A stretch of 64,000 nt of DNA from Ustilago trichophora (taxonomy: Eukaryota > Basidiomycota > Ustilaginomycetes > Ustilaginales > Ustilaginaceae). The stretch lies in contig OOIN01000002.1 of NCBI GenBank assembly GCA_900323505.1, positions 744,001 through 808,000 on the forward strand, given 5' to 3'. Positions 19,454 through 29,228 of the stretch are shown piece after piece. Numbering within the stretch: the stretch's first letter is position 1; each line of letters starts with the position of its first letter. The notes below the pieces were generated by a model that ran no database searches, was not told where the DNA came from, and saw only the letters and a program-made list of their open reading frames with translations. A program made the translations under genes and the position numbers.

Positions 19454-22400
19454 TGCGTTCCCTCTCCGAACATCTGCATTTTGTCCTATCGTGGCTTTAC
19501 TCATCAACTAGCTTCAACATGGGCGACCCTGTTTGAGGCATTCGGCTTACCAATCATCCTGCATCCATTCTGTATTTGTACCTTTCACTTTCTGCATTGC
19601 ATCCATTCGACCGCCTCGTGCATCATATTAAACCTCCCAAAAGCTCCGTTTGCTGTCTTACCATACTTTGCCTACGTTCAAAAAGGCAGTTTCGACCTGA
19701 GACCAGGCCACTGGCATGGCAATGTGCACAAGCAAACAATAACCAGGAACAAAACGTCATCCTTGTGTCTATCAAGGATTGGAGAAGTGGCTGCTTTGCT
19801 CTTTGTGTGTAAGAGCACTCGAGAGAAGAAGGCAAAGAAGCCCGTCGGAAGCGGTACCGTGACAGATGGCAAAAGATGAGTTGAAATGTGCGGCGAGATT
19901 GCCGAGGGTGACGCATGACATTCTGCGAAAAGCTGCACTTGCATTCACGCCTGCTTTATTTTAAGATCCGAGGCTGCGACTTTGCTGTAGCGATGGCTAT
20001 TTCTCGTTTTCAGAGCACTCACACTCGAGGCCGGCCGAGCCCGTAGAGTCAAAATAAAGATGGGGGCGTATCACGGCGTCTTGAACACCGTCGGCACAAT
20101 GCTGTGCGACGAGCATCGATGTCGATCAGCTTGACAACATGTGAACCAAGCCAGCAAATCCAAGCACTGGAACAGATTTGGGGTCAAGAAGGTCTGGACG
20201 AGTACAAGTTGCGAAGTCTCTATACTGTGACGGTTCCTCGGGACGGCGCCCGAGAGAGTGGGCTGAGGTCACACTGTCGGGCTAAACGCCGATGGATCAA
20301 TTCGGTTCGAACGGCCTGTGAATGTCCCACTTCCACAGATGGTAGCTAGAAGTGACCTTGGACCGTTGCGTGGTCATTGTGGTTGATGGTGTGGGCGCGC
20401 GAGCCCGTGCAAGATAGTTCGTTCGGGAGCAATCGCATGCAGTCATGTTCTGGTGAGTTTACTACGGGAGTGTTTCAGGGCCCGCACGATGCCGACTTAT
20501 AACATGTGTTGGAGCACGACTGCGGATGCTGTGACCGGTCGAAGCCACCAGCCGCTATCAGCTTCTGATGCGTCGGAAAGCTGTTGCGCCTCATTCCACA
20601 CCCCTTGGCTCGATGTGAGCGGTTCGAGCACCTGCTTGTGAAATTGGTCAACCCTTGCACAATGGTACAATATAGACGACCGCGAGCCCTAATCGGCGCA
20701 CGATGTCGCTACTAGCATGAGTATACACACATTCAGGTTGACAGCCAAGGAGAAAACTCGAACAGCCGACCGACGCCACAATGCTGTACAGTAGACGGAT
20801 CGGGCAGAGCCTAATGAAGTTTGCCGAATGCTAAGCGCAGAGATCGATGGACAATTAAGGAGCGTGCAAGGTACAACATGTGAGAAGAGCTAAGCGCCGT
20901 TACTTACCGGAAATCATCCGCTCGAGTGGTATGCAGACGCGATCGATAGCCGACACTGTCGTGCTCGACGTTGTCGGGTCTCACATGTGTCCAGAACAGC
21001 CCCAGCAATCGCACGATGAAGCAGAGCTACCCGAACCTCTGTTTTGGTATGTGTGCGTGGGAACATGTGAATTTTGGGATGGGCGCAATCTCTCGCAGTC
21101 TCGCCAAAAAATTCCCGAGCAGTCCGCTCCTTACTCTTCGGAAGCTGGTCCGGAACAACGCTAAGCGCAGGTTCGCGCTCTCCTTGACGGCCTGTCACAA
21201 TCACCCTCTATCGGATGGACCGCCACCGGATCGTCTCACCATACATGCTCTGTAGGCCAAGCGTTCAAAAGCGCGAGGAAGTAGTCTCAAGGGCAGTGGT
21301 CCCGAAGCTCGCTTCTGCATCCTTTCATTCGCTTTGCGGCTGTTCTCGCTGCTGCTGCTGCTGTTGTCATTGTTGCTGAGCATAGGCATTCCGAAGCGCA
21401 AGGCAGCTTGCTCTTTTCTCACACAACTTGTTGTTGCGCGACCTTACCGGGTCTCAATCTGGATCGATGCTCATATTCGGAAGCACCCGACAGACTCTCG
21501 TTCCTGCTAATCGGCACTGAATGCTTCGTCCCACAGAGCGGTTGTTGTTGTTGTCTTGTGAGATCAAACGAACCCATATAATTACAACCACCGCAGTGTT
21601 GAGCTCCGCTGCCGCTGCATCGTACGTGCACGGTACTCTTCTATGCATACACTAACTAAGTTACAGCACAGACGCATGGCTTATGGGTCTAGCAAAGATT
21701 TGACAGGTCAACTTGAGAATCAGAAGCATGGTCAATGCCAGAGCGGACTGCATAAAAATCCTACCACGCCCCGCCGGATGGGTTTGGGGCGTCTGCTGCT
21801 GCTGTACGGCCTTTGCTGGAAGAGCGGCAAGCCGTGTGTGTGGCACTCACTGCACGCCAGAGCTTTGCGGACCTTGGAAATGAAAGTCGAGTTGGGTCCT
21901 GCAGAAAGGTTGCAGCTCTCTGGGAAATTTTTCTTTTTGGATATGTGTGATCTCCTTTTTTTTGTTTTTTTTTGTTTTTTTTGTTTTTTTTTTTTGTTTT
22001 TTTTTTGTTTTTGAACCCACTTTGTTCACATCTCTTGCAGCACGATGCAGAGGCGGAAGCAGTAGACTTGTCTTGACTGTCACCACAACGCCAAAATGAT
22101 TACCATGGAAGTGCTGGGTGAAAGAAAAGGTTGCGGTCTGCGAAAAGGTGTTGAAGGTGAGAGCGATGCTGCTGCTTCTTCTGCGCCTCGCATTGCAGCC
22201 CCGCGATCTTGTCTTTGACGACCCTAAATTTTCTTTTATGCAGAAGGCACACTTTTTTTAAAAAAAATTCCTCAAGTGCTAAAACATTGACTAGATCGTG
22301 TGTTCTAGCTTCATACCACCTGTCTTTTGTTCAGGGTGGAAGGCGGCTGCACAATACGATTCACTCGATTCCAATCTGCAGCAGCGGCGCGTTCCCACCT

Positions 22401-23215
22401 TCCCCGAGCCCATGGGATCGTTTTCTGTCCGACTGCTCTTTAGAGTAGACTCTCAACTGTCTCTATGCAACTCGCACTGGATTTGAGCATGGAAAGAGGC
22501 GTTAGACCGGCCATCAATGCCGCTGATTTGCTGTATTGAACAAGCCATGTCGGGTTACCTCGTTCTGCTACCCGTTTGAAAATCTCGACAACGTACTGCA
22601 AAGTGGGGTGGCTTGCTGCCAGATCGGCCTTCGAGTATGTGCAGCAAGACCAAGCCAAAAAATGATGGGGTTGGTTGGTTGCGCTGCTCGTTGTGACGAC
22701 TCGCCGGTTTATGAAGAGAGGTGATCGTTCATTGTTCACAGGGCTGAAGAAGGTTGCATTGCTACGGCATCTTCGCTTGCCCCGATCAATAAGAAAAGCA
22801 TTAGTGACCCTGGATTAGGAGGGACTCTCACGAAAACCCCCTGCAGCCGCCACTGTGTGCTAACGAGCAGGGGGGACGAGCTATTTCGGATAGAAGCGAC
22901 ACTGTACTGCCATTTGCGGGCTCATGTCGGTTGACCAAGTGCGAGTCTGCGCCACCATTTCTTGGTGTCTGCATATGCTCTTTCATGGACGGTGAACGGT
23001 GAGCCGCACGCGTTCCATAGCAGCGGCCAAGCGGGTGACAGGGAAGCCAGGGGAGACATTCGGGACTTCCCTCTTCTGCTCCCTTGTCTCTGCTCCCTTT
23101 TCGCATTTTGTTCGCCATGCGAAATTCGAGAATTTAGAGTTGTAGGATTGAAGCACAGTTCCCTTGGTCACCTATTCGCTGAAGCCTCATTTGCTACGAG
23201 ACTCGAGCGTCGCTT

Positions 23216-23266
<51 letters not shown>

Positions 23267-24037
23267 TTTTGATGTTCCTCGCCTTTTTTCCCTCTCTTTT
23301 TTGTTTCTCACAATCCATCCCTGTGAAGCTCGGTTGCAGTGGGCAATATGACTCGCTCGATCCCTCTTTTTTCTCTCCTTTAGTAAGGGCTGTCGCCTGG
23401 CTGGTGACAGCTTTTCATTCCTGTTCGACGTGCAGCTGCTCAGCTCAGATGCCCGTTTTTCAGTCTTGACACTCAGATTTTAAAGGTCTCACTCTTCGAC
23501 TGCCTGCGCTCGCAAAACTGCTCTCGAATCAGATGCACGTATCTGTGAAGGGTGGGAACGTCAACCACAACGCGCTCTCATCCTCCTCCTCGTCCTACCC
23601 TAACTCACACTTTTGTCTCTGTCTCGCCCTCTGTGTTCTGTTCATCAACCGTGAGCAGCCAACCTATCAAGATCTGCACCAACACACACACACACACACG
23701 GCCACGCTCAACTCGTTCGCTAGCTCGCTCAGAAGCACTTCTGTTCTCGCTTTTTTCTGGGGTCTGGATCTTGCCCAGCCCACGATACATCTACATATAC
23801 GTCTTGGGTTCCGACACAATTCTCTTCATCACGATTCATCGTGGAACCCCCCTCCCCCCATCCATTCGTCCTCTTCCTTTTCTGTCGGAGCCATTCCTCT
23901 TCCTTGCCGCCGTACACTCTCGTTACCGTCTCACCGCGCCCGTCACTATTTTCAACATTGTTTTTGCCGTGGACTTCTATACAACACCATACACCATCGC
24001 CCACTAGACTTGCTCACAGCAAGCAAACTCTTTCAAT
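19454..24037. other. Gene-poor interval, about 4.6 kb
   Basis: No protein in any frame looks conserved or compositionally coding. It contains T tracts (about 21957-22012 and 23219-23258), a CTG/TTG-rich stretch (about 21347-21375 and 21540-21553), a (CA)n run (about 23682-23700) and a single CTGTACAGTAG (20784-20794). The last kilobase is pyrimidine-rich and probably includes the promoter and 5' leader of the gene at 24038. No tRNA or rRNA was recognised by eye. A relic gene or a long non-coding RNA cannot be excluded. Confidence 0.5.
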
Positions 24038-25272
24038 ATGGCAGACATGATGCCTAAACTCCCTTCCATGGACCTTTCGTAAGTTGACGTTGACCGTCGC
24101 CATCACCATCTGCAGCATAGTTGCATATATCAAGCACAGCTGTGCTGACCCATCTCTCTCTCTCTCTCTTTTTCTCTCTCTGTGTGCTCTTGCGCTACAA
24201 TAGGCTGGGTTGCATGTACATCGGTGTCATGCTCAACGTCTGGCTCTACGGTTTCTCGATCGTCCAAGCCTACATCTACTATGTCAACTTCAAGACCGAC
24301 AAGCCCTTTATGAGGTATTTCGTTCTCTTCCTCGTTGTTGCCGATACCATCAACGCCGTTTTCAATCAAGTTTTCATGTATCAGTACCTCGTCTCCAACT
24401 TTGGCAACCTCACTTACGCCAGCAAGAGTAACCGCGCCTTTGCCGCCGACCCCGTCATGACCGGCATCATCGCCTTTTCCACCCAGCTCTTCTTCGCTTG
24501 GCGTGTCTACAAGCTGATGCACTCCAAGATCATGCCCATCTTCATCAGCATTGGTGCGCTCGTCTCGCTCCTCAGCGCCATCGGTACCACCGTCGGTGTC
24601 GAGATCGTTCTCTTCTTCCAGGAATTCCAAAAGTTCCAGGTGGTCGTCATCTTGTGGCTCGGCTTTGCTGCTCTTACCGACGTTCTCATCACCGGCTCGC
24701 TCGTCTTCACTCTGAACAAGTCGCGTACCGGTTTCGCCGCTACCGACGACGTTATCACCAAGTTGATCCGAATGACCCTCCAGACCGGTGCCCTCACCAC
24801 CCTCTTTGCCATTATCGATCTCATCCTTTTCCTTGCCTCCACCACTACGCTGCACTTGGTCTTCAACTTGCCACTTGCCAAGCTCTACGTCAACTCGCTG
24901 CTTTCCACCCTCAACGCCCGTGTCACCATCGGACCCGGTGCTCAGCAGTACACCATGGAAGGCTCGATCAGCGACAACGCTCGTCGTGGCATCCAGACCC
25001 GCACCAAGCGAAGCAACGTCTTCCGTCCCGGTGGAAACAACCAGCCCACCATCATCCGTACCCAGGCCTCGCACCACGATGATGTTGAAAACGGCCTCGG
25101 CGCCTACAACAGCCAGGACAACTTTGAAACTGGCGTTCACATCAAGACCATCGAAGAGACGTTTGAGGAGCGACACGAGGGTGACGGTCTGCGTGGCTTT
25201 GACTCGAGCTCGCACAACGACTCGCTGCCTGTTCTGGAAAAGAGCAGGAACGGCGACGCTGACTCGCTCTAA
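24038..25272 (+). CDS. DUF6534-type seven-helix membrane protein
   Basis: Exons 24038-24078 and 24204-25272 give 369 aa. The first exon encodes only MADMMPKLPSMDL plus two bases; the intron (GTAAGT...TAG) has a long pyrimidine run before the acceptor. About seven hydrophobic helices lie in residues 15-265 (for example YIGVMLNVWLYGFSIVQAY, FVLFLVVADTINAVF and VVVILWLGFAALTDVLI). The block ending NSLLSTLNAR is the hallmark of the DUF6534 domain of basidiomycete proteins. The 100-residue C-terminal tail is polar and probably cytoplasmic. The family is often described as receptor-like, but no ligand or function is established. Codon use is strongly biased to C-ending codons, suggesting high expression. 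Confidence 0.8.
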
Positions 25273-26290
25273 ACAAAAGAACATGTGTGCGCGCGCTCTA
25301 TCTATGAGCGGCTTCCTGCCCTTCATCTTTCTCATCTTTGTTTCACATTTTATCAGAAAAGACAGCATACCCCAGAGCGGCTAGGATCAGGGATCTGAGG
25401 CCCCGCTTGCACCCTTAGGCTCCATGTTCGTTTTGCATGTTCCCATTTGTCTTCGTCGCAATTCCAAAACTTTGTCACCGTTTCAATCACTCGTTCGTTT
25501 GCTGAGAAGGAAGGCTGCAAACACAGGGGTGAACTTGAAAAAGAGATCATTGAGCTTGGTGGAACTTAAGCAATGCTTAAGACGGTGTTGCGGTGCTCTA
25601 TTCTTAGGATTTCGTTGTATTGTAGGGGACCTCGCACTATGTGGCATGGCGGAAAGTCATGTGAGCAGGGACCTCCTGATGTACAGTCTGCATGACTCTC
25701 CGAGCTTCAACATGAGCGTACAGTGCGGACCCCGAGCGGCGTACTTTCAACACAAATTGACGCAGAGCCATCCCAGGTTGCATGTATTTGTAAAATGTGT
25801 GTTATCACCCGATCCGATTTGACATGGGGAGATCTTGAAAATCGGGATCAGCAGACTGATTATCACAACCGGTGCCCAATTGCGATCTTCGAAAATCCAT
25901 CAGACAGTGAAATGGATGAGCCGGACAAGACGGAGCTGCCGCTCTGCGATTTCAACTTGAAAGAGCTGACAATTCACGCCATCATTCACGTTGCTCCACC
26001 TCCGTTTCTTAGACAAGTCTCCACCTTGTCGACTCACACTTTGCACACCGGCTCACATCTCTGGTTCCATCCCTATTTTTGTCCTCAACTTCAGCACGGT
26101 TTGCTTCTAGACTCGGTTGAAGACGTTCATTTAGCACAACTAGCTCCTCCCAAGTGTCCCGTCGAGGAGGGAACATAGCTGTCGGCTACCAATTCTTGTC
26201 GTACAGCCGGAGAACCGGGATCCACTTCAATATTGGATTGTATTGGAACACGAGGGATTCTTACGACAAGGTGCTATCTGTGTCTGTCTG
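25273..26290. other. Intergenic region
   Basis: About 1 kb between the DUF6534-type gene and the mitochondrial carrier. A frame at 25723-26178 has no recognisable motif and I do not support it. GTACAGT occurs at about 25681 and 25709. No other feature seen. Confidence 0.4.
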
Positions 26291-27667
26291 ATGGACGCAT
26301 CTATCTGCAGCCACTATGGTTGCTCTTCTTCCATAGACAGCCAACATGCGGAAGCTGGGCCATCACGGCATCGTCCACGCCAGTATCCGATCCACTCTCC
26401 TCGGGAACCCTCCTCTTCATCATCATCATCCTCCTCCCCATCGCTTTACAAACGCACCACCGACTATGTCCGCTCTTTACAATGGACAAAGGAAGAAACG
26501 GACGAATTCCTACTGGCCCATCGCACCGTCGTCACTGCCGGAACCGCCTCCCTCGTCTCCACCGCCGCCTCTTTCCCCTTTGACAGCGTCAAATCGCGAC
26601 TCCAGGTGCGCGATTACCCGTCAATATGGGCCTGTGCCAAAGCCGTAGTTCGCGAGGAAGGTGTTCAAGGCTTCTTTCGTGGCGTCACCATCCCCCTCAT
26701 CACCATATCCTTCGTACGCACCTCATCCTTCTCCATCTATTACAACACGAAAGCTTATCTCCACAAGCATGGCATCTTTAACGACTCTTCACGACTCATA
26801 CACACGGCACTGTCCGGCGCGGCAGGTGGAGCAACCAGTGGAATCATCATCTCTTGCGGTTCGGCCCCCTTCGAACTGGTAAAAGTCCAACGCCAACTCG
26901 AGTACCTCATCGCCGTCCAAAAGGGCCTCGTAAAGAAAGCCACTGCTGCAGGAGGAGGAAGAACTTTCGTACCCCAATCAGGTTTTCAAGCCGCCGCCAA
27001 CATTTATCGCAACTTCGGCGGTATCAAAGGTTTTTACATGGGTTTCCCCTTGCACATGGCAAGAGATACTTTAGGTACAGCATTGTACTTTGGATTCTAC
27101 GACAGCATCCGAAAGCTCGTCTCGAGGCATTCCAAGAACGACTCTCGTTCGGGTCCAAGTCTTTACGGCATCCCAGGACCGGTAGTTTCGTTTTTGTCGG
27201 GATCGAGCGCCGGAATCTTGAGCTGGTTGATCGTCTACCCGGTGGATCTGATCAAGACCAAGGTGCAGAGAGATGCGCTGGCGGGCAACCCGAGACAATT
27301 TACAGGATGGCAGGTCTTCTTGCACATGATCAAGGAGAGACCACCAATACAGGCCGAAGGACAGACACAGGGCATTCTCAAAACGGATACTTTCCTTGCA
27401 CGATTCCTGAGGCTGTATAGAGGTCTCGGTGTTTCAGCGCTGAGGAGTTTCATTTCGTAAGTTTTTTCCTTCTCTTTCCACAGAAGAGCTTATGCTAGGT
27501 TGACAAGGTTGACAGGATTACTGACTCATTCATTGCTGGGCGTGGTGCGGATTTATGATGGCAGGCACGGTCTGACATGGACACTAATCGAATCGATCTC
27601 GGGCAAGATTTCGGAACGTACCGGTCAGTCGATCTCGTATGCTCCTGATGCCAGGAGAGAGTCGTGA
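26291..27667 (+). CDS. Mitochondrial carrier family protein
   Basis: Exons 26291-27456 and 27565-27667 give 422 aa. Three tandem carrier repeats are shown by the signatures FPFDSVKSRLQ, APFELVKVQRQ and YPVDLIKTKVQ (Px[DE]xx[KR] pattern), each followed by a GxxGFxxG-like segment (EGVQGFFRG, GGIKGFYMG, LRLYRGLG). It is therefore an inner-membrane metabolite exchanger. The second signature is Glu-Leu-Val-Lys and the matrix loop after it is long, but I cannot name the substrate; amino-acid or carnitine-type carriers are candidates. The Ser-rich N-terminus (about 60 residues) is longer than usual. The start at 26291 is the first ATG of the frame and an upstream exon is possible. Exon 2 finishes the sixth helix; the intron is GTAAGT...CAG. 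Confidence 0.85.
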
Positions 27668-27995
27668 CCCCTTTCCCTATCTCATCCGTTGTTTGGTACT
27701 CAAAATTCCACGCAAAGGAGGAATCCAAACACAACATTCAATTCATACAATGACATACCCTGCGCTCTTGTACACACTTTGTCGCTCTCTGTACACGCGT
27801 GTGCTTTCTCCACAACCATTTTTTCCGGGAAAGATCGTTTGGACGTCTGTGCCTTTGCGTCAGGTACTCCAACGTGGCTTCAATCCATCCTTCACAGAAA
27901 GTCTTGCATCACCCAAACATGACCACAGACACAGACCGCAATCAGACAACACCAAAGAATCCTGAGGAATGTGCACAACATTGCGGAAAGGTGAA
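27668..27995. other. Convergent 3' intergenic region
   Basis: 328 bp between the carrier stop (+) and the NDUFAF3-like stop (-). It is expected to hold two 3' UTRs. Nothing else is recognised. Confidence 0.45.
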
Positions 27996-28864
27996 CTATT
28001 CCTGACCAGACAGTAGCCGCTGGAGCGATTCCGGGGTAAAACGTCTCTTTGGGCTCTCTTCTGCGGGGATGAGGATGGCAGCCACTTTTCTGCCTTCTTC
28101 GGTGAGCATGTTGTATGTTGATGCTGCGTCGTGCTGTTTCCCCCGCCAAGATACGATCCATCATGACGAGTCGTCAGAGATTCAGAAGAACGTATCAGTA
28201 CAAATTACTATATACCACAAGGAAAAAAAAGAGGGGGTTGGTGGTGACTTACGGTACTCTGTACGTCCAACTGAATCCCTAGACCATTCAAGTATTCCCT
28301 AACTGGACCTGGTGGGGGCAGAACTCTCTTTCCTGTTCCAAATAGCACAATCTCAGGTCTATCATCTACGATTTCAAAGATCCCAAAAACCTCTTTAACC
28401 TTTTGTGATACCTCCAACTTGATCCCTGGTTTCAACTTTTCAATTCCCAACCAAGCTTCCCAACCGATCCCAGAGGGGACTGCGTGGTCTTGGTTTAGCT
28501 TCGGATGGTCCCAGAGGAAAACTTGGTTGTTGAGAATCACTACCGGTTCAGAGAGTACCAAGCCATCATGGAGGGTAAGAGAGGTGGGGGAAGTCGAGGA
28601 GATAGAAATGGTGGTGGAGGGGTCGGAAGATTCGAGAATGTTGAAAAAGTCATCATAGACGGTACGATGTTGACCCGTATTGGGTTTACCTCCAGGATCA
28701 TCAGAGGGGAGAAGAAGCCGGCTTGAGGTAGAGAATGTTGCACCGGTGGTTGTCGGATGAGAAAGACAGATGGGTGTGGGTCTGGAGATGGAGGAGCCAG
28801 AAGGGTTGCCTAAACGCCATGTCGAGCCGCGCACGACGTTACGAAGGGAAAGAATCGCTCTCAT
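27996..28864 (-). CDS. Complex I assembly factor NDUFAF3-like (Mth938 domain)
   Basis: Minus-strand exons 28864-28253 and 28133-27996 give 249 aa. A basic, Ser/Thr-rich presequence (about 50 residues) points to mitochondria. The Mth938/DUF498 domain covers about residues 85-235, with the signature PEIVLFGTGKRVLPP, then EYLNGLGIQLDV and, in exon 2, DAASTYNMLTEEGRKVAAIL. Human NDUFAF3 carries the same blocks and helps assemble the Q-module of respiratory complex I. The intron (GTAAGT...CAG, 119 nt) lies between QST and HDAAS; the joined sequence keeps the family spacing. The assignment to complex I assembly is inference from the family. Confidence 0.88.
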
Positions 28865-29228
28865 AATGTGCAGAATCGGCCTGGAGAGCGTTTTGGAAGG
28901 TGATAACGAGGTGTCAAGTGTTGAGACAGAAGGTTCGAGGATACCTGAAAGTTGGCCATCGGACGATGTGGAGTAAATCTGGTCTTGTAAGCCATCGCGT
29001 CACGTGCCCCGCCTGGACCCTGAATCCTTCCTCCTCCTCCTAAGCTACCTCTTCGCCATGGCCCTCACATTCACACCTCCCGCGACAGCCTAGCAATCTC
29101 TCACAATCACAAATGTACACACACAAACACAAACACAATCACACAAACACTGTCTTTCGACCATTTTGACACATTGGCGAGCAAAGTCTTCAAAAGTTGT
29201 CAGCATCTCTCCTCCCTTCTCCTTTCCG
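28865..29228. other. Intergenic region
   Basis: 364 bp between the NDUFAF3-like start and the end of the zinc-finger gene, both on the minus strand. A CA/AC-rich stretch lies at 29113-29150. It should include the NDUFAF3-like promoter and the zinc-finger gene's 3' UTR. Confidence 0.4.

Noticed and set aside
23533..24057. 174-codon frame before the DUF6534-type gene
   Set aside because: Ser/His/Pro-rich translation of a pyrimidine- and CA-rich leader; it overlaps the start of a well supported gene.
24130..25368. 412-codon open frame on the minus strand
   Set aside because: It lies exactly antisense to the DUF6534-type gene; its Asp/Glu/Gly/Val-rich composition is what the reverse complement of a C-biased gene gives.
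25723..26178. 151-codon frame before the mitochondrial carrier
   Set aside because: No recognisable domain, signal or compositional support; looks like chance in intergenic DNA.
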